A stretch of DNA of 64,000 bases from Rhynchosporium graminicola (Eukaryota > Ascomycota > Leotiomycetes > Helotiales > Ploettnerulaceae). Within the stretch, counting starts at the first letter, position 1, and each line of letters opens with the position of its first letter. A program made the translations under genes and the position numbers. The stretch lies in contig FJUW01000070.1 of assembly GCA_900074885.1 (NCBI GenBank), positions 1 through 64,000 on the forward strand, read 5' to 3'. The notes below the pieces were generated by a model. The model saw only the letters and a program-made list of their open reading frames with translations, was not told the DNA's origin and ran no database searches. Below are positions 24,740-35,673 of the stretch, piece by piece.

Positions 24740-25610
24740 TCACGGAAGTCCCGACTTTCCGTGTCGCTTAGTATCTGATGGTGCTACCTCACATACTGAA
24801 AAATTCCGTCTCAATTGAGTGCTCGATGGTGGAATATTGATATTCATCTGCTCCTGCTCCTGGGATATCTGCTGAGCTGCGGACTTCTTACGTCCAAAAA
24901 ACCAGTATCCAAATCCAAATCCAGCTGCAAGAGCAAGAACACCGACCCCAATGCCAAAACCAAGCGCGGATTTTCTTAGTGGATGACAGTATTTTGATTC
25001 CGAAGTCAGGCTAGTAGTTGGCGCGGACATAGTGCTCGTAGCTGTCGTTGCTATGCTCGCGGCGGGTAAATTTGTTAAGAGGCTGCTGCTAGTAGGAGAA
25101 GGAGCCGTACTTGGTAAGGAGGTCTTGGAGCTCAGAGTAGAAATTGAAGATGAAGCTCCATCACTAGTAAAGTTTACAACTTGGCTTAGTGTCCCAGCGA
25201 CCACAGCTCCATTTTCGATAATCCCAAGGAAAATGTGGTGAAATGTCGAGATCAAAGTTCGGATTTCCGCCAGTACCGCTGACATCGATCTTCCATAGAT
25301 GTTCAGTGGTGCTTTGAGCTCACCTGTCAGCTAGGGCAGCCATTGCTCTATGTTCTCAGCCAACTGGCAGTGGCACGCTATATTTGTACTTATGGGAATT
25401 TGGAAGGTATTGAAGACTTAGATTTGCCGTCGGGAAGAAATATTGTATAAACAGATCAAGTGCCCGCACTTTTGCGCTCCATACTAGTCTCAGTACCGAT
25501 CCGACTGTGAAAGATCCTGCAACTCTCTGAGGACTTTACGCGGGAGGCGGATTATTAAAGACATTCATTGGGGTTTGGCCGAGCACTGTGGTAGCCAACT
25601 GCACCGGACA
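24740..25610 (-). pseudogene. Broken gene for a Ser/Thr-rich single-pass membrane protein
   Basis: The 3' part (25285-24740) encodes a Ser/Thr-rich stalk and then a G-x-G-I-G-V-G-V-L-A-L-A-A-G transmembrane helix. A R-K-K stop-transfer signal and a short cytoplasmic tail follow. Upstream on the same strand (about 25610-25230) another frame carries an N-P-P-P motif, a F-T-V-G-S-V-L-R-L-x-W strand and a P-N-F-D-L-D-I-S strand. These are typical of the extracellular domain of fungal surface proteins with this tail. The two parts are in different frames near 25245, and the upstream part contains at least two stops. No splice solution was obvious, so I call it a pseudogene. An intact multi-exon gene is possible. 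Confidence 0.45.
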
Positions 25611-27391
25611 GAATGGAGTGGAAATCGTAAGGTGTATCTTTGTCGTGGCCAGTAAATCATTTGAAGTCCAGTGTATTCTTCAAATTCCGGTCCGAGAGGG
25701 TGAAGACAAATGGAAGGAGTATATTCTTTCAGGAAAACAACACCGCCTGTAAGTCGAAGTGAAATTAGGGAGTATGTGGATCATTAGGAATAATGAGAAC
25801 AGTCGGCTTCTATTGGTATTGGTTTTCACAAAACGCCTCTCTTACCACCTACGATGATTACAAGTCGACAAGGCTTTCTTTTGCCTTGATCATCGAAAGG
25901 AGGACCTCGGGTACTGATATAGCGTCAAGTGACGCTGGAAGGACCGCACGCTGAGAACCTGTGCAGCTACTGTGGGATACAGTCTCAATCAGTCCTTCAA
26001 TTTTCTTGTGCGTATAAGAGACTCACTTTGGTGGCTGTCATCAAATAGTAGGCTATGGGCGGCAAAGATATTGCGCTGGGTTCAGTGCCTTGCATTCTTA
26101 TAGTTTGGGTTTCCTTCTGGCTGATTGAAATAGGGTACTAGAACATTGCGATACGAATCTCATTCATTCGACTGATACTCAAGGCATGTCTGGTGTGAGA
26201 TACATGTCCACTTGAACACAATAAACAGTACGGAAGGGGGCTACAGGTGGGTCTCGTCCACCGTGGTGAATCGCCAGGTAATGTATGCCAAAGAACAGTG
26301 TCGAAGATGCGGATATGCCCCATAATTTCCTGTATAGATATAGTGCTGGACGAGAACCACCTGGAACCCCCTTCCGTACCCGAATGTTGACAAAATTCGC
26401 TTATATAGGGTTGGTCCAATCCCGCTAACGTACTGCGCTGACAGCATCTGCCACCCTTGACAATTCCGCCGCTCGGGTCGCACCCTGGAAAGGTCTCAAA
26501 GTAAACACACAGACAGAGCACTTTGGGACAAGACTGCTACCTGCTAAGATTGAGGATACATATTTTGTTATATTACAAATGTGATAGGACTCCTTATTGC
26601 TCTGAATGGTCATCATTTGAATTGTCTTTAAGGAAACTTAGCTGTTATTGATCTAGGAAGACTTGAGCAACGAAGCCAACCGTAACACAAGCAGATTGAT
26701 GTTCCCGACTTCTTCATGCCACATTCACTTCCACAAACGTTGTTGGTTTTCGTTTTTCGGGATCAGCAGGGTGGCTACATGACAGTCCCATTTTGGTGTC
26801 GCGGCGCTACTATCCTCACTTTCGGATTGTCCATGGGCTGAATTGAACTGGAGCTTTGAAGATACGAGATGTTCAGTTTTTACAGAGATAAATTTACAGC
26901 GGATATCTTCTACCCTCACTTTAGCAGGGGGGTTTAAGCTTTCCCTATTATAGTAGTGACTGCTCTGTGCTTCAGCCTACGGAGGTGAGGCGGTTGAGTG
27001 TTGTCATAGAGCTAGCAGGGGGTCAAGTAGACCTACTATATATGGCAGTAACCAGGTCTAAAGCTAAGCAGACATTTCCCGAGTAGTAAAGGGGAATTTA
27101 GTGCGCTCTAGAGATATTGCGACTAATAGTAAAGTCTCATAGCCCTCTGCTAGCTCTATGACAACACTTAACCGCTGTACTTCTGTATGCACACCAAATC
27201 TAAGTTTGCTTATAACCTAATCAAGTAAAGCGTCATGTTGCTGGGGATCCCTGTAACAAGGGGGTCAAAGATATCCACTTTACCTTCGTATTGAGACGGC
27301 CGCCGAGTCAGCTTTGAAAGGCTACGTGGGGCGTTTTACTACCTGATAATCTTCACTGACAAGATGTCTAACCATTGCATTCGACTCGATT
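25611..27391. other. Gene-poor region containing a MITE
   Basis: Short frames only, apart from the inverted-repeat element at 26990-27175. Decayed upstream exons of the membrane-protein pseudogene could be present near 25600-26000, but I could not align them. Confidence 0.4.
26990..27175. mobile_element. MITE-like element with 33-bp terminal inverted repeats
   Basis: Positions 26990-27022 (GCGGTTGAGTGTTGTCATAG...) and the reverse complement of 27143-27175 match over 33 bp with two mismatches, both transitions. The interior, about 120 bp, has no coding capacity. The size and structure fit a non-autonomous DNA transposon. I could not recognise a convincing target-site duplication, so the superfamily is open. 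Confidence 0.75.
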
Positions 27392-28892
27392 GTGCGAGAC
27401 ACCAAGTATTGTGAACCGATGCACTCAATGTTATCGCTCACACCGAAGACATCATTTCGTTCGACAGGCGTGCGTTTACTTATCGGAGTCGCGATTCTAT
27501 ATCTCGGAACCACTCAATTTGCGTTGTCATCACAGCGGTGGAGACTCGATGAAGGGCTTTTGAAAATCACGACGAAGATCGGTAATGAGAACAATATCTG
27601 TAGCAACCTGACAGATTCAATTCGAGTCGCTATCACGGTCAAAACAGGTGCAACGGAAGCAGCAGAAAAGGTTCCGGTGCAAGTAAGAACGTCGTTACGA
27701 TGCGTACCTATCGCAAATATCATGTGGTTCTCAGATATGGATCAAGATATTGCAGACCATAGATTGCATGATGCGCTTGACACCATCGATGCATCAGTGA
27801 CGGATGGAAATCCGGACTTTGATATCTATCGCAAGCAGAAGGAATTGCAGGATCCGCTTTTGATTGCAAGTCAGCTGAGAGGTATGAAAGACCCCAGTGA
27901 CTCTTCGGCTCTGGCGGCGTGGAAGCTTGATAAATAGTGAGTACCTTGACCTCCTCTAAGACATCCCATCGTATCTAGGATAGCAAGACTTACTAGTAAA
28001 TCTCAGCAAAAACATTCACATCGTAGAAAAAAGCTGGGCTCTTAAGTCAGGCATGGACTGGTATTTCCACATAGACGCCGACACCTACGTAATCTGGTCT
28101 AGCCTCCTCTACTTCCTCGCAACACTCGACCCTTCCAAAAAATCATATACAGGCTCCGAAGTCTTAGATAGTGGAGCATCATTTGCCCACGGCGGAAGCG
28201 GAATCCTTTTGTCAAATGCTGCATCATTTGATCTCGTTGTGGTACACAATGGGACAGCATCACGCTGGGATTCCCAGATGGCTAACATCTTCTATGGGGA
28301 CTCGTTGCTAGCTAAGGCGCTGAAGGAGTATGGTGTTGAAGTTTCGAATGCCTTTCCGATGTTTAATGGGGAGACGCCGAGTACGCTCTGGTTCCATAAG
28401 GGTGTCTGGTGTATGCCGATCGTGACGTTGCATCATGTTACAGCTGAGGAGTCGGAGCAATTGAAAGTATTTGAGGAGGAGAGGAGTGATCGGAATGTAA
28501 GTCTGCAGTACTAAAGTTCTTGAGATATCATGCTAACATAGTTCTCACAGGCTCCACTATTATACTCGGAACTGTTCAAAAATTGGGTTTTCGATGCGAT
28601 CCCCGATCATGATCTTGAGGACTGGGATAACAGATCCGAAGGAACGAAAGTGCCAGACATTAGTTCTATAGAAGACTGCAAGAGAGCCTGCCAAGATCAG
28701 CCCGAGTGCATGCAAATTCTTTTCAAGGAAAATACCTGCTTTTTGGGCAAGGATGACGAGATCGTTTTTGGTAAGAAAAACACTGTCCAGGGGGGTGAGG
28801 CGAAATGGCAAAGCAGCTGGAACAAGACGAGAATCTCGGAGTGGGTTTCGAGGCAATCGAAGTGCCAGACAATCAAATGGCCCAAGCCTTGA
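27392..28892 (+). CDS. GT31-type glycosyltransferase (beta-1,3-galactosyltransferase-like) with C-terminal Apple/PAN-like module (458 aa)
   Basis: Exons 27392-27936, 28007-28496 and 28551-28892. Introns of 70 and 54 bp have GTGAGT and GTAAGT donors and CAG acceptors. The predicted protein is a type II Golgi membrane protein: short cytosolic N-terminus, transmembrane helix at residues about 27-46, then a luminal catalytic domain. The metal-binding D-A-D motif is at 205-207, in the sequence W-Y-F-H-I-D-A-D-T-Y. The conserved G-G-S-G and W-C-M-P segments of the Fringe/C1GALT-like (PF02434) family follow. Residues about 375-450 carry four cysteines (388, 392, 398, 408) in an Apple/PAN-like arrangement, common in fungal members. 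It probably adds a hexose to protein-linked glycans; donor and acceptor cannot be read from the sequence. Confidence 0.8.
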
Positions 28893-29191
28893 GAAAGCAT
28901 TTTTAAGGATTTGGTGATAAGAGCATCATGTGTAGAGATGTGTGTAACTTCTATTTAAATACATTCGACAACGTTGGAGTCTGGAAGAAGCAACAGCTGG
29001 GAAGGTGTGCCTACTCTCAAAAGATTTGGGGAAAGGGAAAAAACTTGTTTGGTTCGTTGGTCTGCTTTTGTTAAAGACATAGGCTTTCTGGTCCGAAAAC
29101 GTCGACGTGATACTTTCCAGCACAGTTTCTCAAGACTCACGGTGGCTATGAAAGTTTCGATCTTTCTTGTTTGGTTTATACCATATATACC

Positions 29192-32062
29192 CTAGATGTT
29201 TTGGAATCCATATCCTGTAAGCACAAAAGCTGCCCAACTCCTCGGATCTCTAAGATCCTGCAACTCGTCATCCCTCAAATTATCCAGCCTCCTAATCCAA
29301 AATGTAGGGTTATCCACGAATTTATCAACTCTCGAATGTCTGACCTCAATCTTCAGTCTTTCTACCAAACCCCATACATCTTGATGTGAAAGATGTTGCA
29401 TCGCCATTTGCGCCCTGTGTAGAGCTTCTGCGGGCGAAAATTTCCGCAGCTGGTCGTAAAAGATCATCATCAGGAGTAAAGTTGCCTGATCATCAACTGG
29501 CCAGAGACTGCCGATGAAGGCTCGTGTGCCGGTGCCGAGTAATGTATGCGCGAATCCGAAAGCGGAGCCGGAGTGGAAGGCTTTAGAAATACCCGAAAGA
29601 CAAGAGGAGAAGACCACCAAGTCGGCCTTGATCGCCAGATCACGCCAGTCGTGAATGGTCAGAGGAGCGCGGAAGAGCTGTATTCCAGAGCGAGATGGAT
29701 CTTTCTCATCGAAGGTACTGTGTGCACAGAGATGAAGTACACGGGTCAGAGCGACCCATTCTTGAAATTGCTTGCGATTGTTTTCGCCGGCGAGGAAAGG
29801 GAGGTCTTGGTTAATTCGGGCGATGTAGAATGCCTCCATGTGCGAGAATGGTATATCGCCATCTCGAAGGGTATCGTCTTCGTTTCTTGGTGGATTGCCC
29901 ACAACGGAAACTTTGGAGGGAGTTGTGATTTCTCGAGAATGTGTTTGGAGATGGTCCCAGATCGAGAGACTGGGCACAACTGCAACTGGTATATGTAAAA
30001 ACATGGCCCAAGGAACATGTGCTAATTCTCCGGACGGGATGATGATGAGTTTCTTCTTGCTGATAAGGAATCTTTGGATGGGTTGGATCAAGATTCTCGA
30101 CAGATTGCTGCAAATCCCTTGCACATTAATAGGTGTCTTGCTTCTAGGTGATAGAGGACTCATTTCGCGAGTCTTGCCACCCCATGACCATGAATGCATT
30201 GAACTGAGCAGATCTGCAATGTCCTTCGGTAGTGTGTCCACCCTCTGCCATGTACATTCTTCTATACCATCAGAGGTGATGATAAGAGTGATCAGTCCTT
30301 CAGGTGGTGCCGTGACCAAGGCATACTCGATCACAACGGTGTCGGCAGGAATCTTCGACCGTATACTACTGGCGTCCTTGACAAAAGTTGAGCTGGGCAA
30401 TGCTGCGTTCAGCGTGGGATTGCTCATGGCAAGAGCATACAGAAAAGCCTTTCGCCATCGCATCTGAGCGTTCAATCTCGCCAAGTTCCTTTCCCGCAAC
30501 TCTCCGCCGAGATCTGATCCACCAAAAGATGAAGGGGAGGCAGGCAGAACATCGGCATATTTGTAGTCATCTGTGCCAGCGGTATCTAAAAGCGGCCCAA
30601 GGGCCAGTAACCTAGGCTCTCTCATCATAGCGACTTCTGTTACGTCTGGTTTAGACCTTGAAAACGTGGGTGTTTGGCTTGGGCTGTCTGTGAGACCCCT
30701 GAGTGAATCGTCCTGAAATACATCTGGCGCAAGACTTGGCGAAGACCGTGGATCAACACCAAGCAGAAATGAATCCCTCTTTTTCTTGATCCGAGTGGTT
30801 TCTCGAGCTGCCAGAGCGACGTGCGCCATCAGATGTCGCCTTTGCATGTTTGTAACTAGAGGCTCCTCGGGATCACCTCGTAGAATCGATTCTAGAAGCG
30901 CACGCGACCTCCCCTGCTCCATGAAATGCAACGCTTGGTGTTTCCAGTCTTTTTCTGCTAAGGGAGGACTGCAAGGAATAGCATCTTTCTTGTATCGCTC
31001 CGTAAATTTCCCTGGTGAGAGATGATTTCTATGCTCATCGTAATAGCCATGCTGGTGGAATTTGACGCATACTCGGGCAGCAGAAAAAAACAAGTTGGCA
31101 CAGTCTCGGTGATCCAGACCGTTCACCTGGGCTTGAGGGGGATCGAAGTGTTTGTGGAACAATTCGGTTGCAAAACAGCCGTGGTTATAAAGTCTCAATG
31201 CCTTCGCCAAGCTATGACGTTGAAATTGGTCAGCGGACCTCCGGTCTTCTGTCTCTGCTAGAATCCCTAGATTGAGCATCTGCCGACATTTTTGGAAACG
31301 GTCCATAGGTTTTTTGATATCGAAGTAACTGGAATCGATGCGATGAAGGGACTCAGCAGTTTCTCTCGCCTTATCCCAGTCCTCCGCTCGTAAGGAGAGC
31401 TGGAGAAGCTCTTCCTGATTCTGCTGCTGGCTCTGTTTGTTGAACTTTAACATATCTGCCGCAAATTGAGCATCTACCACCGATCCACTTTTCCGTAAAA
31501 TTGGTCGTCGGAGAGGTGTAGATTTCCCTCGAGTAATTGGCTCAGTTGCGCAGTGAGCCAGAGCTTTCTTTGCTTCCTCTTTCCGTCCCAGATCGAGGAG
31601 TATTTCTGCTTCTCCTAGGGCCCAACAGTCTGATCGTTTGCCTGCTTGCTTCCTCAAAGTTTGCAAGCCACTTTCCAAGGCCTCTAAGCTGTCTTCTGTG
31701 CTTCCCAACCGGATTGCATCACGGGACTTATTTCGTGTCTCAAAAACAATCTTCGACGGCAGATAGCCCGACAGTTTGCTGTCTTCTTCCTCCGTTGCGG
31801 GTAATTTGCAGACATCGTCGACTGAGGTCACAACGAATCCGCTGTCCAGTTCAGAAGTCTCTCCATCCTCATTCCGTTGGTCCTCTGGAGAGGGACATGT
31901 TTGAGAATATTCTCGAACAGCCTCCTCGAATGAGACGCTGGGATCGCTCACAGGAAAATCTATGATTTGTGACCGCGGAGTACGTTGGTCTTCGATTGTG
32001 ACAAGCGGGGGTACTCTGGTCGAGGTTTGGGATTTACCTAGGGCTGGCAATGAGGTTTCCAT
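29192..32062 (-). CDS. CHAT-domain (caspase-like) protease with helical-repeat N-terminus (956 aa, one exon)
   Basis: A single uninterrupted frame. Residues 1-110 are polar, residues about 130-400 are helical and TPR-like, and residues about 568-956 form a CHAT domain (PF12770). The catalytic pair is visible: His781 in L-H-L-C-A-H-S and Cys821 in V-V-F-S-S-C-L-S-G. The motif I-P-S-G-E-L-A-H-V-P-W-A and the closing G-S-L-W-P-V-D-D are also typical of the domain. No P-loop (NB-ARC/NACHT) is seen, so it is not a full NLR. CHAT proteases belong to the caspase/separase clan and cleave specific protein targets. The gene is tail-to-tail with the GT31 gene (299-bp gap) and divergent from the gene at 33293, a possible substrate (inference). 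Confidence 0.9.
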   Translation of the reverse strand: METSLPALGKSQTSTRVPPLVTIEDQRTPRSQIIDFPVSDPSVSFEEAVREYSQTCPSPEDQRNEDGETSELDSGFVVTSVDDVCKLPATEEEDSKLSGYLPSKIVFETRNKSRDAIRLGSTEDSLEALESGLQTLRKQAGKRSDCWALGEAEILLDLGRKEEAKKALAHCATEPITRGKSTPLRRPILRKSGSVVDAQFAADMLKFNKQSQQQNQEELLQLSLRAEDWDKARETAESLHRIDSSYFDIKKPMDRFQKCRQMLNLGILAETEDRRSADQFQRHSLAKALRLYNHGCFATELFHKHFDPPQAQVNGLDHRDCANLFFSAARVCVKFHQHGYYDEHRNHLSPGKFTERYKKDAIPCSPPLAEKDWKHQALHFMEQGRSRALLESILRGDPEEPLVTNMQRRHLMAHVALAARETTRIKKKRDSFLLGVDPRSSPSLAPDVFQDDSLRGLTDSPSQTPTFSRSKPDVTEVAMMREPRLLALGPLLDTAGTDDYKYADVLPASPSSFGGSDLGGELRERNLARLNAQMRWRKAFLYALAMSNPTLNAALPSSTFVKDASSIRSKIPADTVVIEYALVTAPPEGLITLIITSDGIEECTWQRVDTLPKDIADLLSSMHSWSWGGKTREMSPLSPRSKTPINVQGICSNLSRILIQPIQRFLISKKKLIIIPSGELAHVPWAMFLHIPVAVVPSLSIWDHLQTHSREITTPSKVSVVGNPPRNEDDTLRDGDIPFSHMEAFYIARINQDLPFLAGENNRKQFQEWVALTRVLHLCAHSTFDEKDPSRSGIQLFRAPLTIHDWRDLAIKADLVVFSSCLSGISKAFHSGSAFGFAHTLLGTGTRAFIGSLWPVDDQATLLLMMIFYDQLRKFSPAEALHRAQMAMQHLSHQDVWGLVERLKIEVRHSRVDKFVDNPTFWIRRLDNLRDDELQDLRDPRSWAAFVLTGYGFQNI

Positions 32063-33292
32063 CGCTTCATCGATCTTTTAGCGGATCGCTCCAAGCCTCT
32101 GCAAGCGATAACTGGAGCCAAAATCCGACTCCTAACAGACTTTGGCCAGCCGGGAGTGAAATGGGTCGTACAACGAAGGTTGTTGCAGCCCACTCTGTGA
32201 TGTGAGGGGTATTTTGATTTAGCGAGGCTCAAGAAATACTTGATTTGTTTGCAGAAAAGTATATACTGACGGCATCGACTAAATAGAGATAATGAAGAAG
32301 CGTGATGGACAAGATGGACCCCAGCGTCTCTTAGATGACAGACTAACTAGCCGGAGAGCTATTCTAGGTCAGCCTCAATGCTTGAAGACGGACTGCAGCC
32401 GCATGAAAATAAGGTAACCCTTCATTTCTCACTCCCGGTAATCGTAAGGGCAGCAGCTTGTGGGGAACGCGCTCAAGGGCCAGCCCTATCACATTATCGC
32501 GAAGATCGGTGTAGGCCTCCTGTCAAACTATAGGGGGCAGCTTCATTGTTGCCGTGACCGAAGCCAGTTGGGGGCTGCGGCGGGCTAAGCTGCAGCCTGT
32601 GATGCAGCTCGCCCCTATTGGCATAGCGGTGCGATAACACAAGTATGAGGGGATCAGCTCAGGGGCTAGCTCCAGACCGACGTTTGAATATGTGTGTAAA
32701 ATCTTTACGTTGTGGTGATGAGGCAATGTGATACAGAACGAGGATATATTGAAAGCTCGGGATAGTGATAACAGTCCAGAGATAGCTATAGTGGCAGAAG
32801 CACGCTAGGATATTTCAGGATGTAAGTCACGTGACTTTAAGCAAAATGTCATATTCTGCTTCTGCTCACCGAGATCTGCTTCTTCGTACATCATTCAAAT
32901 TGGCTCTATTTACGTTCTCTTCTCTTCAAAACTTCTAACCCAAAAAGTATATGAGCCCGTCGGGCAGATAGAAGTGGCGGCCGGCTTACTCGTGACCAAG
33001 ATTGTAACATAAATAACGTGGCTGAGGCTGTGCACAGCCTCGAACAGTGCCTCACCAAAGCTGAAGCCACCCAAGCTCTGCGTTGCGTAAAAGATCCAGG
33101 GCAAAGAAGTCTCAAGGCCATCTCTGACTATTAATTCTTCGCATTACGTCTCCTTTCCTGATAGAATCTCCTTTCTTTTAGTACCTGATTTTCCAATACT
33201 TTTTGTTTATACCAAGCATATCTTTATCACTCACCGATTGGGGGCCAGATAGTAAACGAAAAGATTCCTTGCCATAGGTTTATCCGTACAAC
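32063..33292. promoter_or_regulatory. Intergenic region between divergent CHAT and gasdermin-like genes
   Basis: This 1.23-kb spacer between two divergent start codons must hold both promoters. I saw no convincing ORF or RNA gene and no clear TATA box at either end. A GC-rich partially palindromic segment lies at about 32570-32615. Confidence 0.4.
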
Positions 33293-34446
33293 ATGGCGCC
33301 GCAACAGAAGAGAAGTTTTTTGCCGTATGAGAGGGGTATCAATCTTGAGGACCTACGGTTAGGGAGTCTTTACTTGAATCCTCTGGACCCCGATGATGGA
33401 TTAGAAAGGAAACGCTTCGAGTATCAAGAAGAGTGAGTCGAGCTTCTGCTCCCTCAAGATCTCAAGATTTGTTGGTCACTACTGACCAAATATACAGCCT
33501 AGAGCAAGAAGAATATGAAGCACACATCCAGAAATACATACGACGAGAACAAAAAGACGAAAAGGGATGTTCCATCGACTTCGTCATTTCCAAAGACTCA
33601 TCCCTTGGAGTCAAATTTTCAGATCTTATCAAAGCCGAAGGTTCCGCCAACTCAACCATCACTGCGACTCTAGAAGGCAAGTCCGGGCGCCGTCTTAAGA
33701 TCAAGAAACCAGAAGAGTTTCTCAGAGATGAGGTCATGATCCAAGAAGGCGTCCAGGAATGGCTGAGGACGCAAGCTTCGATATCATTTAAAGGTCATTT
33801 TGGCATGCATCGATTCAAGGCACCTGAGATCTGGATGGTTACTGGCGTACAGCTCGTAACTGACGGGATCGTTCACGTCGGATCATCCAGGTCAGTAAGC
33901 GGTACGGTCGGTGCTTCCGGTGATGTGGGTGCTTCTTTCGGTGCGCCGCCAGGAGTTGCTGCGATCGGTGCAGAGGCACATCATGGGCGGAGTAGTGCAT
34001 CCAACAGTAGTTATGGATATGGCGGCGAACGAGTCTGGGCTGCCCAGTTTATGGAAGTGAAGATTGAGTATGGGAGTGAGGAGGACAAGACGATCAAATC
34101 GAAAGACAACGGCTTCCTCCCTGCAACGATAACGACTTTCCAACTGGAAGATATCGCAGATTTGAGAGCCCGGGGCATTCGAGCGAGTCAGAATCTTCGA
34201 GCTGAGGCGAATGGACACAAGTGCGTCAAGCCACCGAAACCAATCGCAAGAATTGTTGTCTGTGCAGAGAATGTGGATGAGGAGGATGAGGAGGAGGATG
34301 GGGATGGGGTACAATTCAGCGACCATTTATATACAGAAGCACTAAAGGCGACGGATTGGGATATGTACAGTGAGTGCTCGCAATACCTGGTAGATGCGAA
34401 AACCAGGAGGAGGTCGAGGACGCCCGAAGAAGTAAGGAAAATGTAG
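33293..34446 (+). CDS. Uncharacterised fungal protein with gasdermin-like motif layout (362 aa, two exons)
   Basis: Exons 33293-33432 and 33498-34446. The 65-bp intron has a GTGAGT donor, CTGAC branch site and CAG acceptor. An N-terminal polar region (1-70) is followed by alternating strands. Residues 158-237 read I-W-M-V-T-G-V, then a Ser/Gly-rich hairpin without charged clusters, then R-V-W-A-A-Q-F-M-E-V-K-I. This order (L-Y-V-V-T-x-V strand, Gly/Ser-rich segment, then an x-A-F-R-V strand) resembles the pore-forming N-domain of gasdermins. It also occurs in a widespread unannotated fungal family. Residues 305-317 are acidic and the last 16 residues are basic. No signal peptide or stable transmembrane helix is seen. 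The gene structure is well supported; the fold assignment is tentative. Confidence 0.8.
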
Positions 34447-35673
34447 GTGGAATGCTGGCTTTCAAATTGAAGAAAGGCGGTATTCTTGCTTCGAAATGAT
34501 AATACTCAATCCCCAAATCCGTCTGACTGCGATGATCCCCTACTTCACATTGTTGGTACTTTGTTGCTAAGCTTGGCTCGGATAAAAATTGTGAGAGGTT
34601 GACTACTGTCGCTTCCATGTTGTCATGAAGACGGTTCGCCGCTAAGGGTTCCACAATCACCGTTCTTCCCCAATCTTGCATATCCTGTCCAAGCTGCACA
34701 GAACGCAATGCCAAAAAGTATTCCCACGGCTATTTAAAACCAAATACCCGATTAACTCCCAGTGTGATATCCAAGCCAGATTCCACAGCAACAAATGCAA
34801 CCACACCAAATGCCCAATCGAACGGCCTATCCAGTATCCTAATACCAACCAGTTCTAGGCCCAAGACCTACAACAACCACGATACTCCAAATCACGGTAA
34901 CAACAAGAAAGGCAAAAGGTCCTTCCTAGGAAACAAAGACATTTACGGCGATGGGTCCGAGATTCTGGCTTTAACACCATCGCGGGTTTCATGGAGAAAA
35001 AAAATCGAACCAAGACTAGTACTATAGGAGGTGTTGCTGCGGCCAGAGGCCTTCGCTGGCTGATGTGCAGCGAGAGCGAATCCTATATGCATTTGAAATA
35101 AAGGCTTTGATACTCTTGTAATTTCAATTCGTATCATAGTTAGGTTATTTGTTGCTATCATAAATCTCTCAAGGTGTTTTACAACAAATAAAAATAAGTT
35201 TGGCTAGCCTTTTTCAGGTGAGGAAAATAGAGCTTGAGGGAGATTTTTGAATTGAGATGGGAGGGAATCCACGCAACATATCTTGGATCTCCGAGTCTCC
35301 CGTATAATTATGTTCAAATTACCTCCAGAATGTTTTTAGCTAATATCATCCACCCTACCTGGCGATGATGCCTGTGCAGCTGCTTGTTGACATCGCCTGC
35401 TCGCTTACCTGCAGTCAGCTGACTTGAACTTCACCTTCGAAGCAGCTCACTCTCCATCCAACTACAGCAGCCTTGCGAGAAAGTCACCTTTCGAGCGCGT
35501 CATGTCTCGCGTCGTTCAAGCTCCCCGCATAACCTGTTATGATCTTTCCTACCTTCTACTCCTCCACAACGAAATACTTCAGCTCGTCTGAACGCAACCA
35601 CCCACCTCTCTCCAGATCAATACGATCTCGAACCTCTCAAGATAACAATCTCGAGCTCAATTCCACCTTCAGA
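34447..35673. other. Intergenic region with a possible decayed membrane-protein gene
   Basis: Apart from the candidate pseudogene at about 34600-34950 (minus strand), this region contains only short frames and the 5' leader of the gene starting at 35674. A C/T-rich leader precedes that start. Confidence 0.4.
34600..34950 (-). pseudogene. Possible remnant of a multi-pass membrane protein gene
   Basis: Two minus-strand frames encode complementary hydrophobic stretches. One has F-L-V-V-T-V-I-W-S-I-V-V-V-V-G and A-V-G-I-L-F-G-I-A-F-C-A-A-W-T-G-Y. The other has D-R-P-F-D-W-A-F-G-V-V-A-F-V-A-V between them. Interleaved they would make a four-helix protein, but stops and frame changes interrupt them. 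Either this is a pseudogene or it is an intron-containing gene that I could not assemble. Confidence 0.25.

Noticed and set aside
29838..30467. Plus-strand frames inside the CHAT gene
   Set aside because: Shadows of the long minus-strand frame, which carries the catalytic motifs.
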